Below are positions 47,882 to 56,577 of a stretch of 64,000 bases of DNA, piece by piece. The first letter of the stretch is position 1; every line of letters begins with the position of its first letter. Made by a program: the position numbers and the translations under genes. This stretch comes from Pseudoalteromonas undina (GTDB lineage Bacteria; Pseudomonadota; Gammaproteobacteria; Enterobacterales; Alteromonadaceae), in the NCBI RefSeq assembly GCF_000238275.3, contig NZ_AHCF03000003.1, forward strand, positions 186,001 through 250,000, given 5' to 3'. Under the pieces are notes generated by a model, which was given only the letters and a program-made list of their open reading frames with translations, searched no databases and was not told the DNA's origin.

Positions 47882-48304
47882 ATGACGACAAAAATAACAG
47901 TTGGTTGGCGTGAGTGGTTAAGTTTACCCGAGCTAGGCATCGAGCAAATTAAAGCAAAAATAGACACTGGTGCGCGTACTTCCTGTATTCATGCAATTAA
48001 TATTGAAGAATACGAAGTCGATGGCGAAAAATGGGTTAAATTTACAGCCCAACCATTGCAAGAAGACGAGCAAACGCAAATTACCTGCAATGCCAAAGTT
48101 AAAAAGATGAAGTACGTTACCAGCTCTAGTGGCCAAAAAGAATTGCGTTACTTTATTGAAACTACATTACATGCCGGCGAATTTAGTTGGCCAATAGAAA
48201 TTACATTAACAAGTCGTGCGTCTATGAAGTTTAGAATGTTGTTAGGGCGCACAGCAATGGAAAATCGCATAGTCGTTGATCCGGCTTTATCACATTTATT
48301 ATAA
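47882..48304 (+). CDS. RimK-linked retropepsin-like protease ('ATP-dependent zinc protease' family)
   Basis: 140 residues. The family is usually labelled ATP-dependent zinc protease, but no HExxH motif or P-loop is visible. Instead KIDTGARTSCIHA (Asp28-Thr29-Gly30-Ala31) matches the DTGA catalytic loop of retroviral-type aspartic proteases, and the end MLLGRTAMENRIVVDP fits the last strand of that fold. It is the first gene of a three-gene set with RimK and a desuccinylase-like hydrolase; I infer a role in processing a RimK-modified target. No signal peptide, so cytoplasmic. Confidence 0.85.
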   Translation: MTTKITVGWREWLSLPELGIEQIKAKIDTGARTSCIHAINIEEYEVDGEKWVKFTAQPLQEDEQTQITCNAKVKKMKYVTSSSGQKELRYFIETTLHAGEFSWPIEITLTSRASMKFRMLLGRTAMENRIVVDPALSHLL

Positions 48305-48367
48305 GAATTCGTTGAGTAGCAAACATAATTATATCTGCTTGCTCAACATCATTTAGTTAAGGCTTTA

Positions 48368-49276
48368 ATGATGAAAATTGGTATTTTATCTCGTAACAAA
48401 AAATTATATTCAACGCGTCGCCTAATCGAAGCTGCTGAGGCGCGCGGACATGAAGTGAAAGTAATTGATGCGTTACGCTCTTACATGAACATAAACTCAG
48501 AGCAACCTGAAATTCATTATCGTGGTGAAAACCTAAAAGATTTCGACGCTATCGTGCCACGTATTGGTGCATCGGTTACATTTTATGGTTGTGCTGTATT
48601 ACGCCAATTTGAAATGATGGGGGTGTTCCCTGTTAATGAATCAGTAGCTATTTCTCGCTCTCGCGATAAATTACGTTCTTTGCAGTTACTATCGCGTAAA
48701 GGTGTGGGTATGCCGGTTACAGGCTTTGCCAGCAAGCCCGATGACGTAAAAGATTTATTAGAAATGGTAGGCGGCGCACCGGTCGTTATTAAGTTACTTG
48801 AGGGTACTCAAGGTATTGGTGTGGTATTGGCTGAAACACGTAAAGCAGCTGAAAGTGTTATTGAAGCATTCATGGGTTTAAAAGCCAATATCATGGTGCA
48901 AGAGTACATTAAAGAAGCCGGTGGTGCAGACATTCGTTGCTTTGTATTGGGCGATAAAGTGATTGCTGCGATGAAACGCCAAGCACAAGAGGGCGAGTTC
49001 CGCTCTAATCTTCATCGTGGTGGTAGCGCTACACTGGTACGTATTACCCCAGAAGAACGTAAAACAGCGGTTGCTGCAGCAAAAGCAATGGGTTTAAACG
49101 TTGCTGGCGTTGATTTACTCCGTTCATCTCGCGGCCCTTTGGTTATGGAAGTAAATTCATCGCCAGGCCTAGAAGGGATTGAAGTGGCAACTGGTAAAGA
49201 TATTGCGGGTATGGTGATTGACTTTATTGAAAAAACGGCCTCAGTGAAAGGAACAGCAACTCGTGGCAAAGGTTAA
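48368..49276 (+). CDS. rimK: RimK-type glutamate ligase
   Basis: 302 residues, close to E. coli RimK (300). The start [36 protein letters not shown] and the ATP-grasp blocks [33 protein letters not shown] and [14 protein letters not shown] are all typical. RimK adds glutamates to the C-terminus of ribosomal protein S6 and can make poly-alpha-glutamate. Two tandem ATG codons (48368, 48371) are possible starts; AAGGCT precedes them. It overlaps the next gene by 14 bases. Confidence 0.94.
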   Translation: MMKIGILSRNKKLYSTRRLIEAAEARGHEVKVIDALRSYMNINSEQPEIHYRGENLKDFDAIVPRIGASVTFYGCAVLRQFEMMGVFPVNESVAISRSRDKLRSLQLLSRKGVGMPVTGFASKPDDVKDLLEMVGGAPVVIKLLEGTQGIGVVLAETRKAAESVIEAFMGLKANIMVQEYIKEAGGADIRCFVLGDKVIAAMKRQAQEGEFRSNLHRGGSATLVRITPEERKTAVAAAKAMGLNVAGVDLLRSSRGPLVMEVNSSPGLEGIEVATGKDIAGMVIDFIEKTASVKGTATRGKG

Positions 49277-50321
49277 AATTAACCGACCTTTCACCCTGTT
49301 AGGTGAAAGCATTGGTGTAGGTGAACGTAAAACACTCGCACTAGAAGCTGCAAAGCTTTATACCCATTCACCGCTTAATATTCCTATTGAAGTGGTCAAC
49401 GGTGTTATGGAAGGCCCTGTATTGATGGTCTGTGCGGCAATACATGGCGATGAGCTTAATGGGGTTGAGGTTGTGCGCCAGTTACTGGCTAAGATCGATC
49501 CTAACCAGTTGCGTGGCACATTAATAGCGGTGCCGATTGTGAATGTATTTGGTTTTATTCATAAATCTCGTTACTTGCCCGATCGCCGTGATATGAATCG
49601 AAGTTTTCCTGGCTCTGAACGTGGTTCGTTAGCAGGTCGCATGGCGTATATGTTTTTTAACCAAGTCGCTGTGCATTGTACGCATATTATAGATTTGCAT
49701 ACGGGGGCGATTCATCGTACTAACTTACCGCAAATACGCGCTAATTTAGCCGATGAAGCTACAGCGCAAATGGCTAAGGCTTTTGGCACACCTGCGGTTA
49801 TTGATGCGTCGTTACGCAATGGCTCATTGCGCAGTGAAGCGGCTAATTTGGGTATACCCGTTATTACCTACGAAGCAGGTGAAGCGTTGCGCTTTGACCC
49901 GATTGCGATTGCAGCGGGTGTACAAGGGGTTGATTATGTTATGCGTCATTTAAAAATGATGCGTGGTAAGCGCCCTAAAAAACTACCTGAGCCGGTTATT
50001 GCAGGTTCAACAAGTTGGGTACGAGCTGAGGTTGATGGCATAGTAAGAGCGCAAGTATCGTTAGGTGAACGTGTCTCAAAAGGGCAAATACTGGCATACA
50101 TAAGTAGTCCGCTTGGCGACTCTGAGCTTGAATTGCTTGCTCCACGTAGTGGCATTATTATTGGTCAGCAAACCATGCCTCTAGTAAATGAAGGCGATGC
50201 TGTGTTTCATATTGCTTACTTTGCTCACTCAAATAGTTTGGTAGAGCAACAGCTGGAAAGCTTTATTGGTGAAATAAGTGATTTAGATGATGAACTGAAA
50301 ACGGCTGAGCTGAATAATTAA
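49263..50321 (+). CDS. Succinylglutamate desuccinylase/aspartoacylase-family zinc hydrolase
   Basis: 352 residues from a GTG at 49263 behind AAAGGAAC, overlapping rimK by 14 bases. The M14-like zinc site is HGDELNGVE (His61 and Glu64) with a later His in [31 protein letters not shown] is the family's substrate-binding block. The C-terminal half has a biotinyl/lipoyl-like beta fold ([16 protein letters not shown]). Members remove acyl or amino-acid groups from glutamate-type substrates; here, hydrolysis of RimK-added glutamates is an inference from operon position. A bidirectional terminator follows. Confidence 0.88.
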   Translation: MAKVKINRPFTLLGESIGVGERKTLALEAAKLYTHSPLNIPIEVVNGVMEGPVLMVCAAIHGDELNGVEVVRQLLAKIDPNQLRGTLIAVPIVNVFGFIHKSRYLPDRRDMNRSFPGSERGSLAGRMAYMFFNQVAVHCTHIIDLHTGAIHRTNLPQIRANLADEATAQMAKAFGTPAVIDASLRNGSLRSEAANLGIPVITYEAGEALRFDPIAIAAGVQGVDYVMRHLKMMRGKRPKKLPEPVIAGSTSWVRAEVDGIVRAQVSLGERVSKGQILAYISSPLGDSELELLAPRSGIIIGQQTMPLVNEGDAVFHIAYFAHSNSLVEQQLESFIGEISDLDDELKTAELNN

Positions 50322-50340
50322 CTTCACCCGTAAGAATTAA

Positions 50341-50379
50341 AAAAGCCGCTTAAGTTTATTAGCTGAAGCGGCTTTTTTG
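50341..50379. terminator. Bidirectional terminator between the RimK operon and the MscS-like gene
   Basis: AAAAGCCGCTT and GAAGCGGCTTTT are paired arms around a loop of about 14 bases, A-rich before and T-rich after, serving both convergent units. Confidence 0.85.
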
Positions 50380-50389
50380 TAATTGTTAT

Positions 50390-50965
50390 TTAATTACGTG
50401 GCTTTGGGCCAATAATTCGTTTAATTTTAGGCGCTTTTGTTGGTTTTGGCTCTGTATTGAGTACTAACACGGGACGGGTAACAAATAGATTATTAGGGTA
50501 AATCACTCTATGTCCATCAACGTGTTCGAGTAATACATTCATCAGCCCCATTTCAATAATGCGCCCTTCAATGGCATTGGCCCCATCCACGATTCTAACC
50601 CAATAGCCTACACGGCAGTCATTTTGTATAAACATGAGTAAAAAAGCAGTTAAGTTGCTCAATAATGACCAAGCCGCAAACAGCGCAACGCCTAACATGG
50701 CAAATAAGGAAGAGCCTAATACCAGTAAACCACGCAGCTCTATTCCCCAAAAAACTAAAACTAAACACAACATAACAAAGGCGAGTATTATTTTTAATAG
50801 TAACTCTGCTCGGTATTTTCTGTGTAAATCGATTTTACCTCTAATGGCTTTTTCGAGTAATTTTTTAGTGAGCTTTAACAATAACGGAAAGCTCAACAGT
50901 GCAATCACGGTTACGATTAGCTTATATTGTGTGCTCACAAGCTCTAAAAGAGAGATTAATTCCAA
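50390..50965 (-). CDS. Small MscS-like mechanosensitive channel
   Basis: 191 residues, shorter than E. coli MscS (286). Three hydrophobic segments; the pore-lining TM3 region is LFAMLGVALFAAWSLLSNLT, followed by the beta domain (CRVGYWVRIVDGANAIEGRI, GHRVIYPNNLF). The large C-terminal alpha/beta chamber is missing; after about residue 170 only a basic tail remains (KAPKIKRIIGPKPRN). A shortened MscS family member, probably still a pressure-relief channel; gating is unknown. Confidence 0.82.
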   Translation of the reverse strand: MELISLLELVSTQYKLIVTVIALLSFPLLLKLTKKLLEKAIRGKIDLHRKYRAELLLKIILAFVMLCLVLVFWGIELRGLLVLGSSLFAMLGVALFAAWSLLSNLTAFLLMFIQNDCRVGYWVRIVDGANAIEGRIIEMGLMNVLLEHVDGHRVIYPNNLFVTRPVLVLNTEPKPTKAPKIKRIIGPKPRN

Positions 50966-51029
50966 AACGTATTCTCACAATAATGATAGGCGCAAAGTGT
51001 AACGTGTTAGCTTTGTGCGCAGTAGTGAT

Positions 51030-52748
51030 TTAAAAAGAATTTTTAACGCTCAGTAGCCACTGTACAGAGTCAACATCGTTATATTTATTTAGTGGCGCGG
51101 CAATATCAAGGTGGATCATGGTACCTGCATTGGCGCGACTTGGCGCAAGGCGTAAACCGAGTCCAACATTTTTAAGTACAGGTGTGTTTTCAACTTGATA
51201 CAGGGTATTCGAGTCATTGTTATACCATGCGCGACCTACATCTAGAAAGGCTGCGCCTCCCACTTTAAACAGTTGTAGTAAGTCATACTCCCAATAGTAG
51301 CGCTTTTCTAAGCTGACTAAAAAACTCCGATCGCCATGTTGAAACTCCATAGGGTAACCGCGTAAACCGGTTTCGCCCCCGAGGGTGAGCTGCTTATCGT
51401 TGGTGAGGTTTTTTGCGTATTGTAGCCTGGCTTTTACATACCAAGACTGATCAATGCTGGTATTTAAATAATATTGAATTTGGCTGGTGGTGATTAAGTT
51501 TTCAAGCTGTTTTTGTTCTTTATTCCAATAACCTTGAATATCTGCGTGAAAGCGCCATAGCGTATTATCACCACTAAAGTGTGCTTTGTTAAAATTAAAT
51601 GAGTAAATAGCGCGGCTATCGTCGTTACTAATCGATTCATCAGAATAACCCAGCGTAGCTTTTATATTCCGGCCTAAATTTAAATCCTCGGTACGGTAAA
51701 TACTGTCAAAGTTACGCACTTTTATAAAGTTATCTTCAAACCAGTGGCCGCTTACATAAGGATAACTAAGCTGCCTATTTTCAGCTAGCGGCACAGTGGT
51801 TTCATCTATGCTTTTAAATGTTTGTTGCTCATCGATATAACCTAGGCTCAAGCGCTGTGTCCAGTTATGGCTAAGGGCTTTAGAGTGACCAAAAAATACC
51901 TGATTTAGATCGGTGGTCTGTTCAAACTCACTAAATTTATCGCCCCTAAGGTACAGGGCCTCTTCTCGCTGGGTAGAGTAACTCAGGGCACCATAACTAT
52001 AGGGTGTATCAATGGCGTAAAATGGGTAAGTAAGCTCAACTAAGTGACTTTTACCGTCACTGTTATCGGCATACTCTATACGACCTCTGTAGCGTGTTGA
52101 TAGGATATTTGGATCATCGTAAACAAATAAATAGCCATTACGATCACTGTCGGTTTTGCGAGCAAACGATAATCGTTTGCCCCAACCAAATAAGTTAGAC
52201 TCGCGAAAGCCGATACTTGATTTATTTTCGCCACCACTGCGGCTAAAGCTAAGCTCGGGTAGCAAAGTCCACAAATCGCGAGTCACCACGGTTACATCAA
52301 TATCGCCATCGCAGTTTTCGTTGGCAACAATTTGTGCGTCATATAAATAGTTTTGTTTACGCAGTAGCCGCTCAGATTCAGCCAAGGTTTTTTGATTAAA
52401 AGTATCACCCGCTTTAAACAATAAAATGCTTTTAATAACCTCAGGCTCAGTTTGTATATGTGCACGATTAGCAAAGCGAAACAGTGCGTTGTTTTCAGCT
52501 TCGAGTTCGGTATTAAAAACATTAAGTTGTTTAAGATTAATTGAGGCAATTTTAGCGTTACTATTTATCGTAAGCGGTGGAGGTTGAGACTCGATTTGTC
52601 GACGCAAGTTAATTTCAGAAGTTTTCAATGAATCGTCATTTTGGCAGCTTTGGGCTAGTGGCGTTTCTTGCGCGCAAACGCTGAGCATAAACATACTCAA
52701 AATAGAAAGGCTAAAACAACTACGTGCAATCCATTTTCTATTTAGCAT
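51030..52748 (-). CDS. BamA/TamA-family outer membrane protein
   Basis: 572 residues with a signal peptide (SCFSLSILSMFMLSVCAQ). One POTRA-like region is visible (PEVIKSILLFKAGDTFNQKT, LRKQNYLYDAQIVANENCDG), then a 16-strand-sized barrel that ends in Phe (SVKNSF), the outer-membrane C-terminal signature. LGGETGLRGYPMEFQHGDRS contains the conserved RGY-type loop of the Omp85 superfamily. Shorter than BamA (about 800), with fewer POTRA domains; client unknown. It is transcribed alone. Confidence 0.85.
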   Translation of the reverse strand: MLNRKWIARSCFSLSILSMFMLSVCAQETPLAQSCQNDDSLKTSEINLRRQIESQPPPLTINSNAKIASINLKQLNVFNTELEAENNALFRFANRAHIQTEPEVIKSILLFKAGDTFNQKTLAESERLLRKQNYLYDAQIVANENCDGDIDVTVVTRDLWTLLPELSFSRSGGENKSSIGFRESNLFGWGKRLSFARKTDSDRNGYLFVYDDPNILSTRYRGRIEYADNSDGKSHLVELTYPFYAIDTPYSYGALSYSTQREEALYLRGDKFSEFEQTTDLNQVFFGHSKALSHNWTQRLSLGYIDEQQTFKSIDETTVPLAENRQLSYPYVSGHWFEDNFIKVRNFDSIYRTEDLNLGRNIKATLGYSDESISNDDSRAIYSFNFNKAHFSGDNTLWRFHADIQGYWNKEQKQLENLITTSQIQYYLNTSIDQSWYVKARLQYAKNLTNDKQLTLGGETGLRGYPMEFQHGDRSFLVSLEKRYYWEYDLLQLFKVGGAAFLDVGRAWYNNDSNTLYQVENTPVLKNVGLGLRLAPSRANAGTMIHLDIAAPLNKYNDVDSVQWLLSVKNSF

Positions 52749-52887
52749 TGACCCTCTTTAGCGCTATTTTGCAAAATAAAACACTTACTCTTAGCTTACA
52801 TCATTGTTATTAATATGTAAGTAAAAGTGCCAATTTAGTTTATTTTTTATAGCAATTATAAGGTATTAGCGATAAATAGACGTGGCC

Positions 52888-53172
52888 TTAGCTTAAATAA
52901 AATGTTAACGCTGCCAATAGGTTGTCGGCATCTTGACCTTCGCCGTTAATCCACACACTTTGACTGTAATGCTCAAAATTTAAATTAAAAGTGTGGTTAG
53001 CATAGTTAAAACGCAGTTGGTGACGATCAGCCCCAGCTGCAAATTCACTAATGCTAATTTCATCGCTGTGCAAAAAAAACGTTCCCCACAACTCAAAGTC
53101 TTCATCGTGCGGCAACTCTGTTGGTTTAACAATAATGCATTGATGTGTGTGATCGTATTCAAGTTCGGTCAT
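52888..53172 (-). CDS. DUF3630 family protein
   Basis: 94 residues, acidic, no signal or membrane segment. LPHDEDFELWGTFFLHSDE and FNLNFEHYSQSVWINGEGQD match DUF3630, a small family found next to recQ in Vibrio and Shewanella. It is seven bases downstream of the recQ stop, so co-transcribed. Function unknown. Confidence 0.8.
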   Translation of the reverse strand: MTELEYDHTHQCIIVKPTELPHDEDFELWGTFFLHSDEISISEFAAGADRHQLRFNYANHTFNLNFEHYSQSVWINGEGQDADNLLAALTFYLS

Positions 53173-53179
53173 AAGGGGC

Positions 53180-55003
53180 TTATTGCGTTGCTAGATAATG
53201 TCGAATTGCGGTTAAAAACTCACCGCCATATTTGTTTAATTTAGTAAAACCAACCCCCGACACTTTTAAAAATTCACTGTCGTTGGTAGGCATAAGCTGC
53301 GCCATTTCGGCCAGCGTTTTATCGTTAAATACTACATAAGGGGGTACGTCATCGGCATCGGCTAATTCTTTACGTAATGCACGTAGGCGAGCAAATAACT
53401 TTTTATCGTAATTAAACTGCGCTAATTTATCCTGATAAACGTGCTTAGCTTGTAGGCGTGGTTCAGCCAGTTGTAGCGCATACTCACTCTTTAAAATAGC
53501 GCGTGCAGCTTCGGTAAGCCGTAGTGATGCGCCTTGGGTTATATCTTGGCTTAGTAGCCCTTGGTGAATAAGTTGGCGTAAAATACTGAGCCAAAACTCA
53601 CTGCTTTTATCTTTACCTATGCCATAGGTGCTGAGTTCATGATGGTTGTTATCACGAATGCGGCTGGTATTTGCGCCGCGTAATAACTCTACAATGTAAC
53701 CTAAACCAAATCGTTGCTGTGCCCGATACACACACGAAAGAGCTTGTTGGGCCACCAGTGTGCCATCAAAGCTTTTTGGTGGATTTAAGCAAATATCGCA
53801 GTTACCGCACGGCTCTCGTTGGTATTCACTAAAGTAGTTTAATAATATTTGACGTCTGCAAGTCTGTGCTTCGGCAAAACTGGCCATGGCATTAAAACGC
53901 TGCTCTTCTACACGACGGCGTTGTTCATCGTCAATATCTTCAAAAAAGCGTCTAACCCGACCTATATCAGCGGGGTCAAAATACATAATGGCTTCTGCAG
54001 CGAGTCCATCACGTCCAGCGCGACCGGTTTCCTGATAATACGCTTCAATACTTTTTGGAATGTCGTAATGTAATACAAAACGTACGTTAGGCTTGTTAAT
54101 TCCCATACCAAAGGCAACGGTGGCAACCACAATTTGAATATCGTCGCGGGCAAATCCAGTTTGCACAAATTGACGCTGTTCGTTACTCATTCCCGCATGA
54201 TAAGCAGCCGCATTAAGGCCTGCATCGGCAAGCTTTTCAGCAATATCATCAACCCGCTTGCGGCTGGTGCAATAAATAATGCCACTTTGACTTTTTTGCT
54301 CTTTCAAATAGCGCAGTAATTGCACCATAGGTTTAAATTTCTCTTCTATGGTGTAACGAATATTAGGGCGGTCAAAGCTGCCGGTATGAATATAAGGCTG
54401 CTGTAGCTTGAGTTGCTCAACAATATCAAAGCGGGTGGCTTTATCAGCGGTGGCAGTGAGTGCCATCATAGGTACATGTGTAAAGCGTTGCTTTAATTCA
54501 TTTAACCTAAAATAGTGAGGTCTAAAGTCATGTCCCCAATGAGAAACACAGTGTGCTTCATCAATAGCAAACAAACTGACATTTAAATGCGATAAGCGCT
54601 CTAAAAATTCCCTTTGTAGTACTTTCTCTGGGGCAACATAAAGTAATTTTATTAGCCCCTGATGCAACTGCTGATAGACTAACTGCTGTTCTTCACGGGC
54701 TAAGCTGTTATTTATATAAGCGGCTTTTACGCCTAGAGCTTGTAACTGAGTTACTTGATCTTGCATTAAAGAAATGAGCGGAGAGATAACAATAGTTACC
54801 CCCTCTAATACTAGTGCGGGTATTTGGTAACACACCGATTTACCACCACCGGTAGGCAATAATACTAACGAGTCTTGGCCGTTAATCGCAGCATCAATTA
54901 CTGCACTTTGACCGTCGCGAAATTCGCTGTAGCCAAACACTTGTTTGAGTACAGTTTCAGGTTTACGCACCAGCGTATTTGGAGAGGGAGTTAGTGTATT
55001 CAT
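53180..55003 (-). CDS. recQ: ATP-dependent DNA helicase RecQ
   Basis: 607 residues, full length. Walker A LLPTGGGKSVCYQIP, DEAH box FAIDEAHCVSHWGHDF, and helicase C motifs VATVAFGMGINKPNVRFVLH with YYQETGRAGRDG. The zinc-binding Cys cluster is in CRRQILLNYFSE with CGNCDIC. An HRDC domain covers roughly the last 80 residues. It unwinds DNA in recombination and fork repair. It is divergent from the thioesterase gene and followed by DUF3630. Confidence 0.97.
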   Translation of the reverse strand: MNTLTPSPNTLVRKPETVLKQVFGYSEFRDGQSAVIDAAINGQDSLVLLPTGGGKSVCYQIPALVLEGVTIVISPLISLMQDQVTQLQALGVKAAYINNSLAREEQQLVYQQLHQGLIKLLYVAPEKVLQREFLERLSHLNVSLFAIDEAHCVSHWGHDFRPHYFRLNELKQRFTHVPMMALTATADKATRFDIVEQLKLQQPYIHTGSFDRPNIRYTIEEKFKPMVQLLRYLKEQKSQSGIIYCTSRKRVDDIAEKLADAGLNAAAYHAGMSNEQRQFVQTGFARDDIQIVVATVAFGMGINKPNVRFVLHYDIPKSIEAYYQETGRAGRDGLAAEAIMYFDPADIGRVRRFFEDIDDEQRRRVEEQRFNAMASFAEAQTCRRQILLNYFSEYQREPCGNCDICLNPPKSFDGTLVAQQALSCVYRAQQRFGLGYIVELLRGANTSRIRDNNHHELSTYGIGKDKSSEFWLSILRQLIHQGLLSQDITQGASLRLTEAARAILKSEYALQLAEPRLQAKHVYQDKLAQFNYDKKLFARLRALRKELADADDVPPYVVFNDKTLAEMAQLMPTNDSEFLKVSGVGFTKLNKYGGEFLTAIRHYLATQ

Positions 55004-55146
55004 CGGCGCTATTTTAGTGGTTTTTTATCAGGATGTCTTTAGCTTTCATTATTTGGTGTAAACATCGGTAATGATAATCGAGGAGGTTACAACAGCTTTA
55101 AGTTGTGCTTTACTCATCGTACCACCTTAAAACATAGAGAATAATA

Positions 55147-55602
55147 ATGAATAAAGAAATGTTGATTGAACAAGTTGGGGCGTTGTTTGTTAATAATATG
55201 CCTTTTAACCAATTTTTAAAAATAGCGGTGGAGTCACTTAGTACTGAACAAGCTAAAATCTCCTTTCCTTGGCAAGATGTATTAATAGGCAACCCCGCGC
55301 AAAAAATTCTCCATGGCGGAGTTATTTCGGCGGTACTTGATAATGTCGGTGGAATGCTTGCTGCTGCCAGTGTGATCGGAAAACTAGACGATGCAGATTT
55401 ACCCAGTGTACATAAAAGGCTAGCCACACTGGGGACTATAGATTTACGCACCGACTATTTACGCCCAGGCAAAGGCGAGGTTTTTATTGCTAGCGCTAAG
55501 CTGATTCGCTCAGGAAATAAAGTATGTGTGTGCCGAATGGAGTTACACAATGAGCAGTCAGTACAAATTGCTTTTGGAACGGGCACGTATTTAGTTGGCT
55601 AA
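55147..55602 (+). CDS. Hotdog-fold thioesterase family protein
   Basis: 151 residues. KILHGGVISAVLDNVGGMLA is the PaaI-like hotdog central helix with the HGG motif; TIDLRTDYLRPGKGEVFIAS forms the following strands. It probably hydrolyses an acyl-CoA, substrate unknown. The gene lies between recQ and rarD, as in Vibrio. A 51-base gap to rarD suggests co-transcription. Confidence 0.85.
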   Translation: MNKEMLIEQVGALFVNNMPFNQFLKIAVESLSTEQAKISFPWQDVLIGNPAQKILHGGVISAVLDNVGGMLAAASVIGKLDDADLPSVHKRLATLGTIDLRTDYLRPGKGEVFIASAKLIRSGNKVCVCRMELHNEQSVQIAFGTGTYLVG

Positions 55603-55653
55603 AAAGTGAGAGGGGGGTAAACTGACGGCCTTTTAAATCACCAAGTGGTTACT

Positions 55654-56574
55654 ATGTCGATTGATACCGAGCAGCGAAAGGGCGCTATTTTTGCCTGCCT
55701 CGCTTTTTTTATGTGGGGCCTCGCACCCATTTATTTTAAGATGATCCAACATGTGTCAGCATTTGAAATTTTAATGCACCGTGTTATTTGGTCAGTGGTG
55801 TTTCTTATTGTGGTGGTGAGTGTGCTCAGCTACTGGGATAAAATTAAACGCATTTTAATCCAACCTAAACTTATTTTGATGTTAGTTGTTACCTCGACCT
55901 TACTAGGGTTTAACTGGGGATTGTTTATTTGGGCCATCAATAACAATCACATGTTGGATGCCAGCCTAGGTTACTACATTAATCCTCTATTAAATGTGTT
56001 GCTTGGTATGGTGTTTTTAAACGAGCGATTACGTAAGTTGCAAGGTGCTGCTGTTGCTTTAGCTTTTACAGGCGTGCTGTTACAGCTAATTAGTTTTGGC
56101 TCATTCCCCGTGGTAGCGTTTTCATTAGCAACATCTTTCGCACTATATGGCCTATTACGTAAAAAGCTACAAGTTGATGCTCTGCCTGGGATTTTAATTG
56201 AGGCATTAATATTGTTACCCGTGGCGCTTACCTATTGGTGGCTAATGGTACCGACTGAAACGTCAAATTTACCAGGGAATGATTGGCTAACCAATGTATT
56301 ATTGGTGAGCGCGGGCATAGTAACTACGCTGCCACTGCTGTGTTTTACCGGCGCGGCTAAGCGTTTGCAATATACAACGTTAGGGTTTTTTCAGTATATA
56401 GGGCCTAGCCTAATGTTTATTTTAGCGGTGGTATTTTATGGTGAGGTGTTTGATGCTGAGCGCGTAATTACCTTTGCGTGTATTTGGAGTGCACTGGCTA
56501 TTTTTAGTTGGGACTCATACCATCAATCGCGAAAACGCAGAAAAGCGGCCATTGTAGCCTCTGGTGTGGTTTAA
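55654..56574 (+). CDS. rarD: RarD family EamA-type transporter
   Basis: About 306 residues from the ATG at 55654 (MSIDTEQRKGAIFACLAFF), which lines up with RarD N-termini; a GTG three codons earlier is also in frame. Ten hydrophobic helices form two EamA repeats; WGLAPIYFKMI, GFNWGLFIWAIN and LGYYINPLLNVLLG are characteristic RarD blocks. An inner-membrane exporter of drug/metabolite type; E. coli RarD was linked to chloramphenicol sensitivity. It ends three bases before the convergent GGDEF gene. Confidence 0.92.
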   Translation: MSIDTEQRKGAIFACLAFFMWGLAPIYFKMIQHVSAFEILMHRVIWSVVFLIVVVSVLSYWDKIKRILIQPKLILMLVVTSTLLGFNWGLFIWAINNNHMLDASLGYYINPLLNVLLGMVFLNERLRKLQGAAVALAFTGVLLQLISFGSFPVVAFSLATSFALYGLLRKKLQVDALPGILIEALILLPVALTYWWLMVPTETSNLPGNDWLTNVLLVSAGIVTTLPLLCFTGAAKRLQYTTLGFFQYIGPSLMFILAVVFYGEVFDAERVITFACIWSALAIFSWDSYHQSRKRRKAAIVASGVV

Positions 56575-56577
56575 AAA

